A stretch of DNA of 64,000 nt from Nautilus pompilius (lineage: Eukaryota; Mollusca; Cephalopoda; Nautilida; Nautilidae), in contig JACATO010000304.1 of the NCBI GenBank assembly GCA_018389105.1, positions 1,674,001 through 1,738,000 on the forward strand, in the 5' to 3' direction. The notes under the pieces are model-generated. The model worked only from the letters and a program-made list of their open reading frames with translations, searched no databases and had not been told where the DNA came from. Position numbers and translations under genes: made by a program. Below are positions 46,148 to 57,009 of the stretch, piece after piece (within the stretch, counting starts at the first letter, position 1; every line of letters starts with the position of its first letter).

Positions 46148-46435
46148 TAGGGCAGCATGGTGGCTCAATGGTTGGTTATATTATTGGATTACCATGATTG
46201 AGGGGCCAAGTTAGACTCCAGAGTGGCTTGGTTTGCATTTACCTTCCTGGCATGGGTTTCTTGATCTTCACCGGATGGCCACATAGGGTTTTTCCACATC
46301 TAAAAATGAAGGGATCTAGAAGTAGGCATGCATCCCATTCATCACGTAACTGCACGATCCCTAATCTTATAACCAAGATGGGGACCTGCAACCCTCATAA
46401 CCAGGTAAGCCTACAAGAGACAGACATGCATAGAT
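46148..46435 (+). repeat. tRNA-derived SINE copy
   Basis: GGGCAGCATGGTGGCTCAATGG at the start is a box-A-like tRNA head; later come ACTCCAGAGTGGCTTGG, CATGGGTTTCTTGATC and TTTCCACATCTAAAAATGAA, shared with the 34.5-kb and 42.3-kb copies. The 79-codon open frame inside is not a gene. Confidence 0.6.
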
Positions 46436-49400
46436 AATTTTGTTATATAACAAAGTAAGGGCAGAGGTAATTCAGATTGATTATGACCTTGTGATACATT
46501 GTGAAGTAAATAACTGCCCCTTTGACTTAACATTAAAATGTATATGAGACATGCAGTTTCAGAGTTTCCCATGATAGTTATATGGCTTCTACATCGCACA
46601 AACACTGACAAAATAGCAAAGGGCATCAAGTTTACTTCACTTTTTTTAAAAAACAACAGCAATCTTGGAATGTAATGAACACAGTGTCCATATCCTGAAC
46701 ATTGCACCCTGCATGAATTAAAGTGCATCTATTGTTTTTTTTTTCTTTTGTACAAAAAAGATGAATATATGTTAACAAAATATACCTTAATTTGGTTACT
46801 TCCCTCCCTACCGACATTGGTTTAAGCTAGGTAGTAAGTCTATCTTTCTAATACTATTGTTACTACCTCAGAATTTTTAAAATTTGTTTGTCAGATCAGC
46901 TAATGGAACACACTGTTTACTTTTCACTGAGTTAATATTAAATATGATTTTTTTTCAAATATATACAGAAGTTTTGCCTAATTTACAAATCCTAATGGTA
47001 CAGTTATATAGAAACTAAAACGCCAATCAGAGAAATACATGCTGTCAGTAACTGATGGAAATTAATCCACAATAAAGATGATACTTTAAAATTTTGGCAT
47101 TAAATTTAAGAGACTTCATTAGTGAAAATTATGTATTTGAGTTTTCTTAAATATCTACTTAAAAAGATAAAAATGCTTTGCTTTAAGGAATCAATAAATT
47201 GTCTAACTCTCAAGATCCCAAAGTTCCATCTATCCTTAAATGACTTTGTTGCCAGTTTGTGCCATGTACAAGAATGACTTTGAAAAGCCAATTCACTATA
47301 ACTCTTTAAAAAAAAAAACTAATCCATTTAAAGAAAATAGCTTATTTATTAATAGTAATAAACATATTCTATCTTCAAATGACTAATATATTTTGTGTGT
47401 GATTTATAATTACCAATAATTCCTAAGTAACTACATCTCTTATGGGAGTAGCGATAGTTAACCCTAAAGCACCAAATAATATCTACTGATACCATTGCAC
47501 TGATGTTTTGTCGCTTTTTCTAAATATCACTGCAACTTTCATCTAGAGATTGCTACGTGTCTTAAGTTTCACCCTTTTTTTTTTAGCTCTTTATGGATTA
47601 ACCCCACCATATACCAGAGAAAAATCTGGTCTTTTTTTTTGTTTTGTATTATTACACACCTTTTAAAATTACTGCAGTGGTTCTTTCACTCAACAGCAAC
47701 TCATCTCTATGTGGATAGGTGCTTTGCAGACATTTGCTACACACCACACCTTTATGAACTATGGCAATGCATAATAAAGGTTTTCTTTCAGATTTAGATC
47801 TAGTTTGGGATTAAACCACTGAAGTGAACAAAATATCATGTGTAAGATGATACTGATCATTTAGCTGCTGACTGACTCGTCATCCCATCACGATGCTGTC
47901 GTGCAGAGAAATCAATACGAGGTGAGTGCATGTTCTTCTTGTTCCTTAGGGTTATATATCTTCAAAAAAGCCATCTGTTAATTCTGTATTCCTGAGCTGC
48001 ACAGGAGATTGATTGAAAAAAATATATTTAATTACTGAATTTTCATTAAATTTTAAATCAAAATCTGTTTGATGTAAATTGTTGTTTGCTTGTTTGCAAG
48101 CATGTGTGCTTTTTCTTTGTTGTTTTTTAGCCTATGGGTATGAAGAGTTTCTTGTTGATTTTCATATGGAATTGTGTAATAAGCCACACATTAATACAAG
48201 TAACTAGATCAAAACTAAACAGAAATAATTTACTTTAACTGCTATTTTCTAATTATTTTACCATGTATCTTGATAACATGTTATAATTACACATCAATGA
48301 CTAATTATCCTTTTTGGTCATCATTAGTTATGCACTGGTGATAAATCTCCCTTCATTTAGTCATTTATGCTACATATATTCTGTAAGATCATTGTACTCG
48401 ACACAATGTGTAGTGAAATTTTTTGGATTACAGAGAGACACCTTATTATAGAATAAAGGGTTGCTAAAATAAAACAGTTGATGGAATGTTAGTTTGTACC
48501 CTATTTTACAATTGTTAGTTAACATTAGAGCCACTTATCTCAGTGTAGTTGGCAGTAATGCCCATTAGAAAGCAATAACAAACATTGTGCTGGTGTTTTT
48601 TCTAACCTAGAAGTTTAATTATATACACAATGAGCTAACACTTTGTAGTACATAATGTTTTCATCACCAAGCAGCTGCAAATTTTTTTAGAGACTTCACC
48701 TGCACAGAGATACTACCAGTGTGGTTGAGAAACTACATAGATGATGCTGCAAAAGCCAGATGTGAGAGAGGATACTGCTACAATTGGTAGAGTGAACCCA
48801 TCCCTAAACAAATGGATCATGGCAAAGTTAAATTTATGCACTACTACCATAGGATTAACAAGTTGAGCTCCACCCAAGCCATGATATCCACTTCCAACAC
48901 TGCCAAAAATTGTTTTTGTTGTTTGTCAAGTCAGATGTTTTATGACCTTTCAATGTCTGCTTTCGTAACATAAGTTTGAATTTTGAAATAGTGGTTGACG
49001 ATCCTGCCATAGTATCAACAAGATTTTCATGGATGGCTATACTTTATTCACTAAAACATTTTTTAAAAAAAAAGGATTAACTAAAGTAGAGGCGATAAAA
49101 GATATAGCTAAATCAATTTTACAAGAAGCAAGATTACCTGCTCCTAAGGCATTCTGCAAGGAAAAATGCTAAACAATTTGTTCTACAGGCAAAATGGATC
49201 TTATTTCCGATTACTTTATTAGTTTTTAATTAAGACAGTTTGCTGTTTAAGTAAACTTTCTTTCAAGCAGTTTGTCTTGTTTGTGATGGATTCCAATTAC
49301 CCGAGAAGTTCCCAATTTTTACCTGGCTGTAACACTATCCTTTGACACCTAATTAAGGAGGAGATAAAAGCACTACTGGATCTCTTGTTGGTTAACACCA

Positions 49401-49486
49401 TCAGTATATTCCATCCAGCTCTAATTTAAATACTTATGCGTTTTTACTCATCTATTTATTTAATGTCTGGACTGGGAACCTATATA
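46436..49486. other. Unannotated AT-rich stretch
   Basis: Three kilobases without a recognised gene or element. Isolated splice-like sites occur (for example GAGGTGAGT at about 47920) but no coherent coding exon. Confidence 0.4.
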
Positions 49487-49723
49487 CAGGGTGTCCGTAA
49501 AGTTACTATACAGTCTTACAAGTTACTATACAGACACCATGCAGTACAGTAAGATATTGTATTAAAATATTTATTTGTAACAAAAGAAATAACACCTTTA
49601 TGTTTATCAAAATCTCAGAAAATACATGTGTTACATCCGAAAAGACTGTAACAATCAAGGCAAACAATTTCTATGACAAATATTCAAATTGTAAGACTGT
49701 ATAGTAACTTTACGGACACCCTG
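49487..49723. mobile_element. Tc1/mariner-type MITE, 237 bp
   Basis: Near-perfect long terminal inverted repeats: CAGGGTGTCCGTAAAGTTAC at the left and its reverse complement at the right, continuing through TATACAGTCTTAC (over 30 bp). TA flanks both sides (49485-49486, 49724-49725). There is no coding capacity. A second partial copy of the terminal motif (GTTACTATACAGACACC) lies just inside the left end. Confidence 0.92.
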
Positions 49724-49744
49724 TATATATATATTGAAATAATA

Positions 49745-50350
49745 CGTCATCCACTTAAGTGCGACCGACAGAGACTCCCCCTCGCGCCTTCCAGCGGAAC
49801 TAGAACTCTTTGATCTCGATACCGTCGCTGAGCGCGCAAGGGATTGAGATCATTACAAAAATAGAAGAAAGAAACGGGTTTTGGCTGCTGAAAATTAAGA
49901 GTCCTGTTGCATTGTTCGAATACTTAGCGTGAGAATAAAACGATGTCGCTGGAAGATACGACAACTAAAGGAAAGGGCTTCTTTGATGATTCCGGGGAAA
50001 CAACAATTTTTAAAAAATAGGTGTTGGAGTGGTTTCGTTTCAGTTCACCCCGTGGTTCCGCCCTTACAACGAGCCGGCTGTGTCCCTGTGTCATCTCGCT
50101 AAAGTTCGCTGGAGAACTTCCGGACAAAGAAAATACGCACAATTAAATCGGCTTGTCGGAGATTGGATATTACCAGCAACGACGACAGTGCGAGGAATAA
50201 CCCCGTAAAATCATCACACCCGCGTGGTGAGCCTCCCTCCCAAGGGTTCAAAATCGCCATCACTTAATGCTAATTATGACATTTTCTGCGGCGCTCACTC
50301 ACTCTCCATGGTGACTGTAGAAAAGCCTTAGCACGCCATTTCTTCAAATT
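49745..50350 (+). promoter_or_regulatory. CpG-richer promoter-like region
   Basis: Base composition shifts sharply to higher GC with many CpG dinucleotides (CTCGCGCC, GAGCGCGC, CACCCGCGTGG). A plus-strand donor GTGAGC follows CCCGCGTG at 50226, and a short open frame begins at 49943, so an upstream 5' exon of a plus-strand gene is possible. No coding homology supports it. Confidence 0.3.
49943..50020 (+). CDS. Possible small ORF, 25 codons, in CpG-rich region
   Basis: ATG after AAAACG starts MSLEDTTTKGKGFFDDSGET, ending with a TAG directly before GTGTTGG. It could be an upstream ORF, a mis-read first exon or chance. Nothing homologous is recognised. It is the only short frame in this region with a plausible context. 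Confidence 0.15.
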   Translation: MSLEDTTTKGKGFFDDSGETTIFKK

Positions 50351-52280
50351 TGTAGTGCTCCGCGCTGTAAATTATGCAGGAATTATTATATATATATATA
50401 TAACACGTGCTTTACAAAATCCTGGACATTTAACATATTTCCAAAAATTTAAAAAAAAAAAAAAAACATCTTGTTCGTGCACTTTAGTTGTTTAAAATAT
50501 GCAGCCACTAATTTAAAAAAAAAAAAAAACTTTCTTATTGTTTTGCCCGTGTTTTTCACTTGGAAACCGTCCCACTTCGATATTTTTGCGCACATCCGGT
50601 TTCCGGGAAATCTCCGCTTTCGTCCGTTCGTCTCAAGCCGCAATGATAAGAGCGATAACTCCGAATGAATAATAAATGCAGATCGTTTGTCCGAACTGGT
50701 CTGGGCCTTAGCCATTTCGGGTGTGTCGACCATTGCACGGGGAATTAACCAATAACAAACGTCTTTACTTAGGCATGACAAAAATATGTTACAAATGAAA
50801 CAAATTTATGAAATATTTAATTTACCACAACATTTTCTGTAGATCTGCAGAGAAGTGGCGAGGCACGGTTACGGATAATCAGTAGAAATCGAAGCCAGTA
50901 GAGACTGGTTTTTCAGCAAGATCTGGACGCATCCTTAGGGGGTTATGAACTCTTAGAATCAGATTCCCCACAGGAGAGCACTGTTGGGGTTGTGGAAGAT
51001 CATGGTCGCACGTGGCCAACTTTATTTATTTGTAAAAGCAAGCTCTGTACTGATCAAACTACATACACATCTTGCACGAGCCCTAGATAACACTTTAAAG
51101 CAAATAATAAAAAATATATATATATAGAATAAATAAAACGCAGCTTTAATAAACATTTGTACTGTCTAAGAGATCACCTAATGTCACAACTGATCCAAAG
51201 GCATGATGTCGTTTGTTGAGTAGCTTTCATCTGTACTTCAGTGATGTCAGAAGTATAATTTCTCGTGACGTTACACTTTTAAAGGTGCCGGCGCCTCCTC
51301 TAATTTTCTCGGCAAAGTAGTACCTATTTAAAGGGCAAATGCGTAGCCGATTTTTTTAGCTTGGCTGAACAATCGTAAAAGAAAGAGCCGGAGATACTTA
51401 CGCAATTCGGTCAACGAGTGCTCTCGTAGACTTCCTGCAAAAATCAGAAGGACGCACAGCAGTCGGTTTAATCGATTAACCACGGGTTTTAGTAGTAAAT
51501 GGGTCATCGATCTGCACAGTACACGTCGCTGACACGATTTCGTCGCTAACTATATTCAGACCGTTCACAAAACAGGTAGAATTCAATTTCACGTGAAGAT
51601 GACGATGGATTTAAAGGTTCACTGACCTAACTGTGCCATCTTATCTCCAGAAGGTAGTCGAGTTTCTGACACGTGCGTTTTAATATATACATTTGGCATT
51701 TAGTTCTTTCGTTCTCTTACTGCAAATACAGTTTTATAAAAATAAGTAAACTAATTTACCTGCGATATTATGGGGACACTTCCATTCAAGATATATAAAG
51801 ACTTCTACATTTGAAAGTGTAGCAGTGCATCACTGCGATGATAATGATAATAGCCGTTGGCTGGACACGTGCGTGAAATTTTAGCTGTTTATGGTGGGAG
51901 TCATTTTATTGAATTATCCATTTAATTTATTCGACCATTGCTGTGATTGTATTACAAAGCTATTTGATAATGTCACGGAAAAGAAGACTTCTTACCGAGT
52001 GGCTAGTGAAGGGTGGGGACTGTTGGAAGTCCACGGCTGACTCTTTCAGAGGTACAGAAACCTTTGCTTCCGAGCACATTTCTCCCTTTGTCGAGTTCGT
52101 CGATCAGGTTTCGTCGTTTGGCCGGACCTGAACTCCACATGGTTTTCTTTACCTGAAGAAGTATGTAGCCTTGATTTGAAACGAGAAAGTAGGGCGTAAA
52201 AACGCATATACGGCGAAGGAAAACGGGAAAGGCACATCTCGGTTGTTGTCGTTTCGCGAGCGAGATCTTGTTAACCAATA
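50351..52280. other. Mixed-composition intergenic DNA
   Basis: Contains a TA run (50386-50402), poly-A runs (50452-50466, 50516-50530) and more CpG than the first 49 kb. No gene recognised; the several overlapping open frames here are short and without motifs. Confidence 0.4.
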
Positions 52281-52295
52281 CGATTGGAGCTACCA

Positions 52296-52296
<1 letters not shown>

Positions 52297-52332
<36 letters not shown>

Positions 52333-52367
52333 GTACTGATGTCGTCATCTCTCTCGTACTGACGTCA

Positions 52368-52426
<59 letters not shown>

Positions 52427-52429
52427 ATC
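52297..52429. repeat. CT/GA tract with internal CRE-like motif
   Basis: About 130 bp of nearly pure pyrimidine on the plus strand, broken twice by related inserts with CTCTCGTACTGA. The second insert includes the palindrome TGACGTCA (52360-52367), a consensus CREB/ATF site. The open frames through this tract (Ser/Leu repeats or Glu/Arg repeats) are low-complexity artefacts. Confidence 0.85.
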
Positions 52430-52619
52430 AGCTTTAATGATGGCAGGCTTTCTCTTTTGCTTCAAACTAGGATCCGAGAACGAATATCTTTACTCGAAAT
52501 ATACGAAGATACCGACCACTCTGTGACGAAACATCATGCGTTTCTTGTTAGTCGATGTAGTTTTAAGTTGGCCTAAGGCGACAACTTTTATTAAAATTTA
52601 AAGTAGCGCTCTATCAGAA

Positions 52620-53480
52620 TGAGTGACTAAGTAGGTAGAGAAAAGGCCCCCATAAACAGGAATGATTGAACAGGTGCCATGAACATGTCGCTTAGACACC
52701 ACATGACAGAAGCCATGTTTTCTTTACCGGTGAGTCAATATTTAGATTTCAATGTGACTCACGGCGCGTACACATCTAAAGGGAACGTAAGACGCTACCA
52801 TCCCACACACACCATCGAAAGGAGTAACTACAGTATGAAAGGTGTGATGAAAGTAATTTCATTGGGTGTGCATACAGACCTGCATGTGTTTCATCGAGAT
52901 ACCCTGACTGCCATGAACTATAGGAACGAGAATCTGTACCTTTATATCAAGCCATACTCAGATGCAATTGGAGATATTAATTGACAGTAACTGACGTCTA
53001 CATTAGATCAGCGGCGTGGCCTAACGGGTAGCAAGTTAGCTTGTGAACCGGAGGGTTACGGGTTCGATCCCCGGTGGGGTTGGAGGTGCGTGCTGCTGCT
53101 GCTGAGAGCCAAAATACTTGAAACAGCTGTATAGCACTCCTCCAAGACGCTGACATTCACTTACCCCCTGCCAACTCGCACTGGGCCAGCGCGACAGGGT
53201 TTGGCCCATTATTCCCCATGCAATCTGGGGAAGGCCTATGTCCAACAACGGACCTGGCTGATGACGACGACGACGACGTCTACATTGGGCATGTGTAATC
53301 GACCAATATCTTCAAGATCAAACCATTATCTCGTATGATATGGCCAGCACGTTCTCATGAGCTAAATCATGTTCTGGCAAGACAGTGGAAAGTATTGCCC
53401 ACAAAGCAGCTGTGAGTTATCTATTACTGGCGGAGGGTGACTGCTGATATGGAGTCCAGTATTCGTTGTTTATTCGGTGA
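52620..53480 (+). pseudogene. Degraded Tc1-like transposase split by a SINE
   Basis: Plus-strand frames read RYHPTHTIERSNY, GVMKVISLGVHTDLHVFHR and DTLTAMNYRNENL to SDAIGDIN, matching the centre of a well-populated Tc1 group (RYHPxHxxER, TDLHVFHRGTLTA, YAxAIGDxF). After the SINE at 53005-53274 the same protein resumes with VIDQYLQDQ and, in another frame, MIWPARSHELNHV (WPARSPDLNPIEHV). Stops and frameshifts make it a relic. Terminal repeats were not found. Confidence 0.85.
53005..53274 (+). mobile_element. tRNA-derived SINE with 12-bp target duplication
   Basis: A 270-bp retroposon. Its tRNA-like head has box A (TGGCCTAACGGGTAG) and box B (GGTTCGATCCC), then a GCTGCTGCTG stretch, a central part with GGGCCAGCGCGACAGGG and TTTGGCCCATTATTCC, and a tail GTCCAACAACGGACCTGGCT ending in (GAC)n. 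That tail resembles the MetaSINE type found across invertebrates (from memory). The duplication GACGTCTACATT at 52993-53004 and 53275-53286 proves retroposition. It is not a functional tRNA gene. The 70-codon minus frame inside is noise. Confidence 0.9.
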
Positions 53481-55030
53481 GTGAAACTGTAACCATTTTG
53501 GAAGTATTTTTGTTCGGTACATAACTTTTGGAGATTAGTGTATGTTATCGACCTTCTCATCGTTTTTTTACCGTTGGACAGCAGATTTTATTTTGCGCTT
53601 TTTGAAATTTATATGAGACTGCAACAAGTTGATCTGTTTAGTCATATTTTTACCGAAAACATCCGGCTAAAATACATCATACCAAGCGACCAATGTTCCC
53701 ATTAGGTTTTTCCATCCATGTGCAGAATGGGTTTTATTGTGTGAGCCAAATATATATATATATATACATATATGTGTGTGTATATATATTTTTTATCATA
53801 GGTATGCAAGAAGTAGAAAGGATATAAACACAAAGGTTAAACAACAAGTTGCGCTGCTTAAGATGTTTGTTTAATATGAAAGCGAATGAAACAAAATTAT
53901 CACTGTACAAAATGTTCGGTAGCCTGTACCTGTTCTTTTGAGGCATGAAACAAAAGTATCCGTTTTCCTGGCATATGAACCTATATGTATCGTAAGTGCT
54001 GATGCTGTGAAATGAAAGATTGTATCTCTTGAGTTGATACATGAAAAAAAATATTCTATTTATTTTCTTGATTTAGGAAGACCGCTGATCCTTGGCACTA
54101 GGATGTGATCCCGATTGGGGGAGATACTTGGTTCGGGTCAACAACTTTCTTCTATCTTTACCGCTCTTCTAGTGTTTATATACCGTGTCCAAGTTTACTT
54201 CTACATCATTTAAAATGTGATTCTCATTGTCATATCCAGGTGATTTTATTTCAGTCTGTTTCGAGATAAAACCACACTCACAATCAGCACTGGAGACTTG
54301 AAAGGTTGTATCTATATCCATCTGTTGTGGTTCTGTATTTTGTAGACTGAAAGTGACCGTTTCCTGGAAATTTGCCGTTTACATTGCTTCATGTTTCTCT
54401 GTAATTATGTATTTGTAACCATTGCACTGGTTCACAGCGATTATTCTCCCCCCCCCATGGTCTTTTGGGCAGAAAATTTTAATCGACTAAGGTCCACATT
54501 TTTTTCTGTATTTTCCATCTAGCCTGCTAATGTTTCCGGTGTCACATTCATAACTAATTGGCTGTGATGAAAGTGAGGCAAAGTCAAAAGCTGCCCATTA
54601 ATTTAGTTCCTTCTTTGCAATCTTTTTATTCGGATGAACGCAGTAGGGATATGACACTTAGAATGGATTCACAGCCGAATACTGTTTATCCGAGATACTG
54701 TCCTCTAATCTTGTGGATCTTGGTCCTTGCCAACTGTATAAATTCAGCTGTTGCGAAAGAGCTTTTTTCAAAGCATTTGTTCTGCTAATTCATACAAAAT
54801 ATCATTCAGTTAAGTTATAGTGCTATGGTAATCAGTGCCAGAGACTTCTTCAAGCAGTACTTAGTTATCGGGTCATTATATGTTCTCAGTATCTTAGAAA
54901 AATCTCGTAATTGCGCATCAGATCACTTACAGCCAAATACCTATACAGCCACCTCACTTCATTGAGAAATTTAAACGATACAGTTTCGTTTTCTGACATT
55001 TTCAATTTTCTCTGTTTTATTCGGACTGAG
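53481..55030. other. Intergenic DNA with TA/TG repeat
   Basis: Contains a TA/TG microsatellite at 53750-53790 and a C8 run near 54449. Minus-strand translation across 54.2-55.0 kb has coding-like pieces broken by many stops; see the 55033 entry. Confidence 0.4.
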
Positions 55031-55032
55031 GA

Positions 55033-55293
55033 TCAGCAGAAGGCTGTATAGATGGTCTTCAAAAGTGTCTCTGTTTCCTTCATCATTGGTACTTCGTTAT
55101 AGGCATTGACTGACCCCAAATCTTCTCGATAGGTCACAGTTATTCTATTAAATTTGGAATAAACTGCTTGAGCTGTGGCAGCGCCATTGTTTTTCCCTAG
55201 AATCACAAAAGCACCATCTGAAGTGAGCATCACTATTTTCATAATGTCCAGCTTATCCGGTGTGTAGAAGCTGTAACAGCTAGCACACTGCAA
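55033..55293 (-). pseudogene. Unrecognised 86-codon frame, possible gene relic
   Basis: The minus-strand frame has balanced, protein-like composition: CYSFYTPDKLDIMKIVMLTS, DGAFVILGKNNGA and DLGSVNAYNEVPMMKETETL. Coding-like fragments with stops continue downstream on the same strand. The Tc1 at 55370-57007 lies just upstream and may interrupt the source gene. I do not recognise the family, and a functional exon is not excluded, although no clear splice sites frame it. Confidence 0.25.
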
Positions 55294-55369
55294 GCAGATA
55301 AGTTAATAATTCCACCATACACTGTCTTATGCACTGCAGATGCTGCATCTCTGAACTTAAAGTAAACTA

Positions 55370-57007
55370 CAGCGGTGTGCAAAAGTCTTGCATAAAAATG
55401 GCTAGACTTAGAAAATGGGTTCTTATTTTGTAGAAATTAGTAACTATTGTATGTTTTCTGTTTTAATTGAAAGGTATCGGTGTATTTAAACGATTTATAA
55501 CACTAAGATCCATTTTGCAATTGCACAGTCAAAATTTAAATATTAATAAAATAATTTGCATGAAATCTACGTCTGCAAAATTGTTACATAAATTACAAAA
55601 AATTAGAATATATATTTTGTGCTATAATAGTTTAGGATAGTAGAATATAAATATGAAAAACTGTCATTTTCCACTATTCAGATTCATATTTTGTTTAATT
55701 TAGTGATGGCGAGAGCCCGATATTTGACCCCCGAACAGCGGACCACAATCGTTCGCATGAAACAAGATGGTGAAACTATGTGGGTCATTGCGGATCGTAT
55801 CGGTTGCAATCAGTCGACAATATCTCGCACCCTGAAACGTTGGAAAGCCGATGGGAGCCTAATTTCGAAACGCAGAGCCGGCAGACCGCGGAAAACGACG
55901 GCTCGACAGGATCATCTGATCGCCCGCACGTCGAACTCGGACCGATTCCGCACTTCCACCGACATCCAGACCGCCTTGTCAAGGCACCATGGGATCCAGT
56001 TGGCCTCGTGCACCATCAGACGGTGTTTGATCCACATGGGACTGTTCGGGCGATCGGCACAGAAGAAGCCGTTCATCAGTCTGGACAATCGTCGAAAGCG
56101 ACTGCAGTGGGCTCGCGACCATTTCCACTGGACCGTGGCCCAGTGGTGCCGAGTGTTGTTTTCCGACGAAACAAATTCGTGATGGTGCACTCGACGGGTG
56201 GGTGTACGTTCGGTGATCGGTGTCCGAGAAATACCATCCTAGTTGCACTCGACCGACTCTGCAGGCAGGGGGAGATTCGTCCATGGTTTGGGGCTGTTTT
56301 AAATCGTCCGATGTCGGTCCGTTGCATCACGTGGAGGGTCGAATGAATGCTCATGACTATGCTAAGATCGTCTCGGACATTGTCGAACCGTGTATGTGTG
56401 ATCACAATCCCCTGACGGCCATCTATCAGCAGGACAACGCCCCCATCCACACAGCTAGGAGTGTCAAGGCCTTGATGGAAGAGTTGCGAATCTCCCTCCT
56501 CGACTGGCCGGCTCAAAGCCCGGATCTCATTCCCATCGAAAACATTTGGCACTCGATTAAACTCAGCGTTAGTGCCAAAAAACCGAAAAATAAAACCGAT
56601 TTGAAACGGATAATCGAGGAAGCCTGGTCGGAGTTCAGTAGTGACAATTGTCAGCGTTTGGTAGCCACATGCCTCGTTGTTGTGAACAAGTTATCAAGAA
56701 TTTCGGATATTCTAACCAATTAATAGATCTGATCACTTTCTGCATAATTGGAATTGAATCTGAATTGATTAGACAGCTGTCTAGATTTTATGCAACACAT
56801 TTGCACACGTTGATTTGATGCAAATGATTTTCTAAAAATTATAACTTTTCTTACAATGAAACAATATGCTTGATATTATTGGTATAGATGCACAACAGTA
56901 ATATACAAATACTTTAAAGAACAAGATTTGATAACAACTGCTTTCGACAAAATGCGAGCTAATTTACAGGAAAAATAATTTTTATGCAAGACTTTTGCAC
57001 ACCGCTG
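55370..57007 (+). mobile_element. Tc1-family transposon with intact ends, 1638 bp
   Basis: Inverted termini CAGCGGTGTGCAAAAGTCTT at the left and the exact reverse complement at the right, continuing through GCATAAAAAT, about 30 bp in all. TA duplications flank it at 55368-55369 and 57008-57009. The interior is GC-richer than the AT-rich terminal regions. The ends match perfectly, so insertion looks recent on the scale of this window, but the transposase is broken. Confidence 0.95.
55691..56723 (+). pseudogene. Tc1-family transposase, two frame breaks and a stop
   Basis: First part (55691-56182): paired helix-turn-helix region with GCNQSTISRTLKRWK, GRPRKT (linker hook) and IRRCLIHMGLFGR, then VLFSDET with the first catalytic Asp. 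Second part (56220-56723): MVWGCF, QQDNAPIHTA (second Asp) and WPAQSPDLIPIENIW (catalytic Glu), so the DD34E residues are all present. Between 56180 and 56220 the frame is lost twice and a TGA sits in the middle. About 340 codons in total is the normal family length. I chose the downstream Met (MARARYLTP) as the likelier start. Confidence 0.93.
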
Positions 57008-57009
57008 TA

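Noticed and set aside
52271..52526. Ser/Leu-repeat and Glu/Arg-repeat proteins
   Set aside because: They are translations of the CT/GA simple repeat.
53011..53083. tRNA gene (A and B boxes present)
   Set aside because: The sequence continues directly into a SINE body with a GAC tail and target duplication, and a proper cloverleaf acceptor stem is not formed.
55780..56346. 188-codon plus-strand frame
   Set aside because: It overlaps the Tc1 transposase in another frame and has no family motif, though a few bases of the broken junction fall in it.
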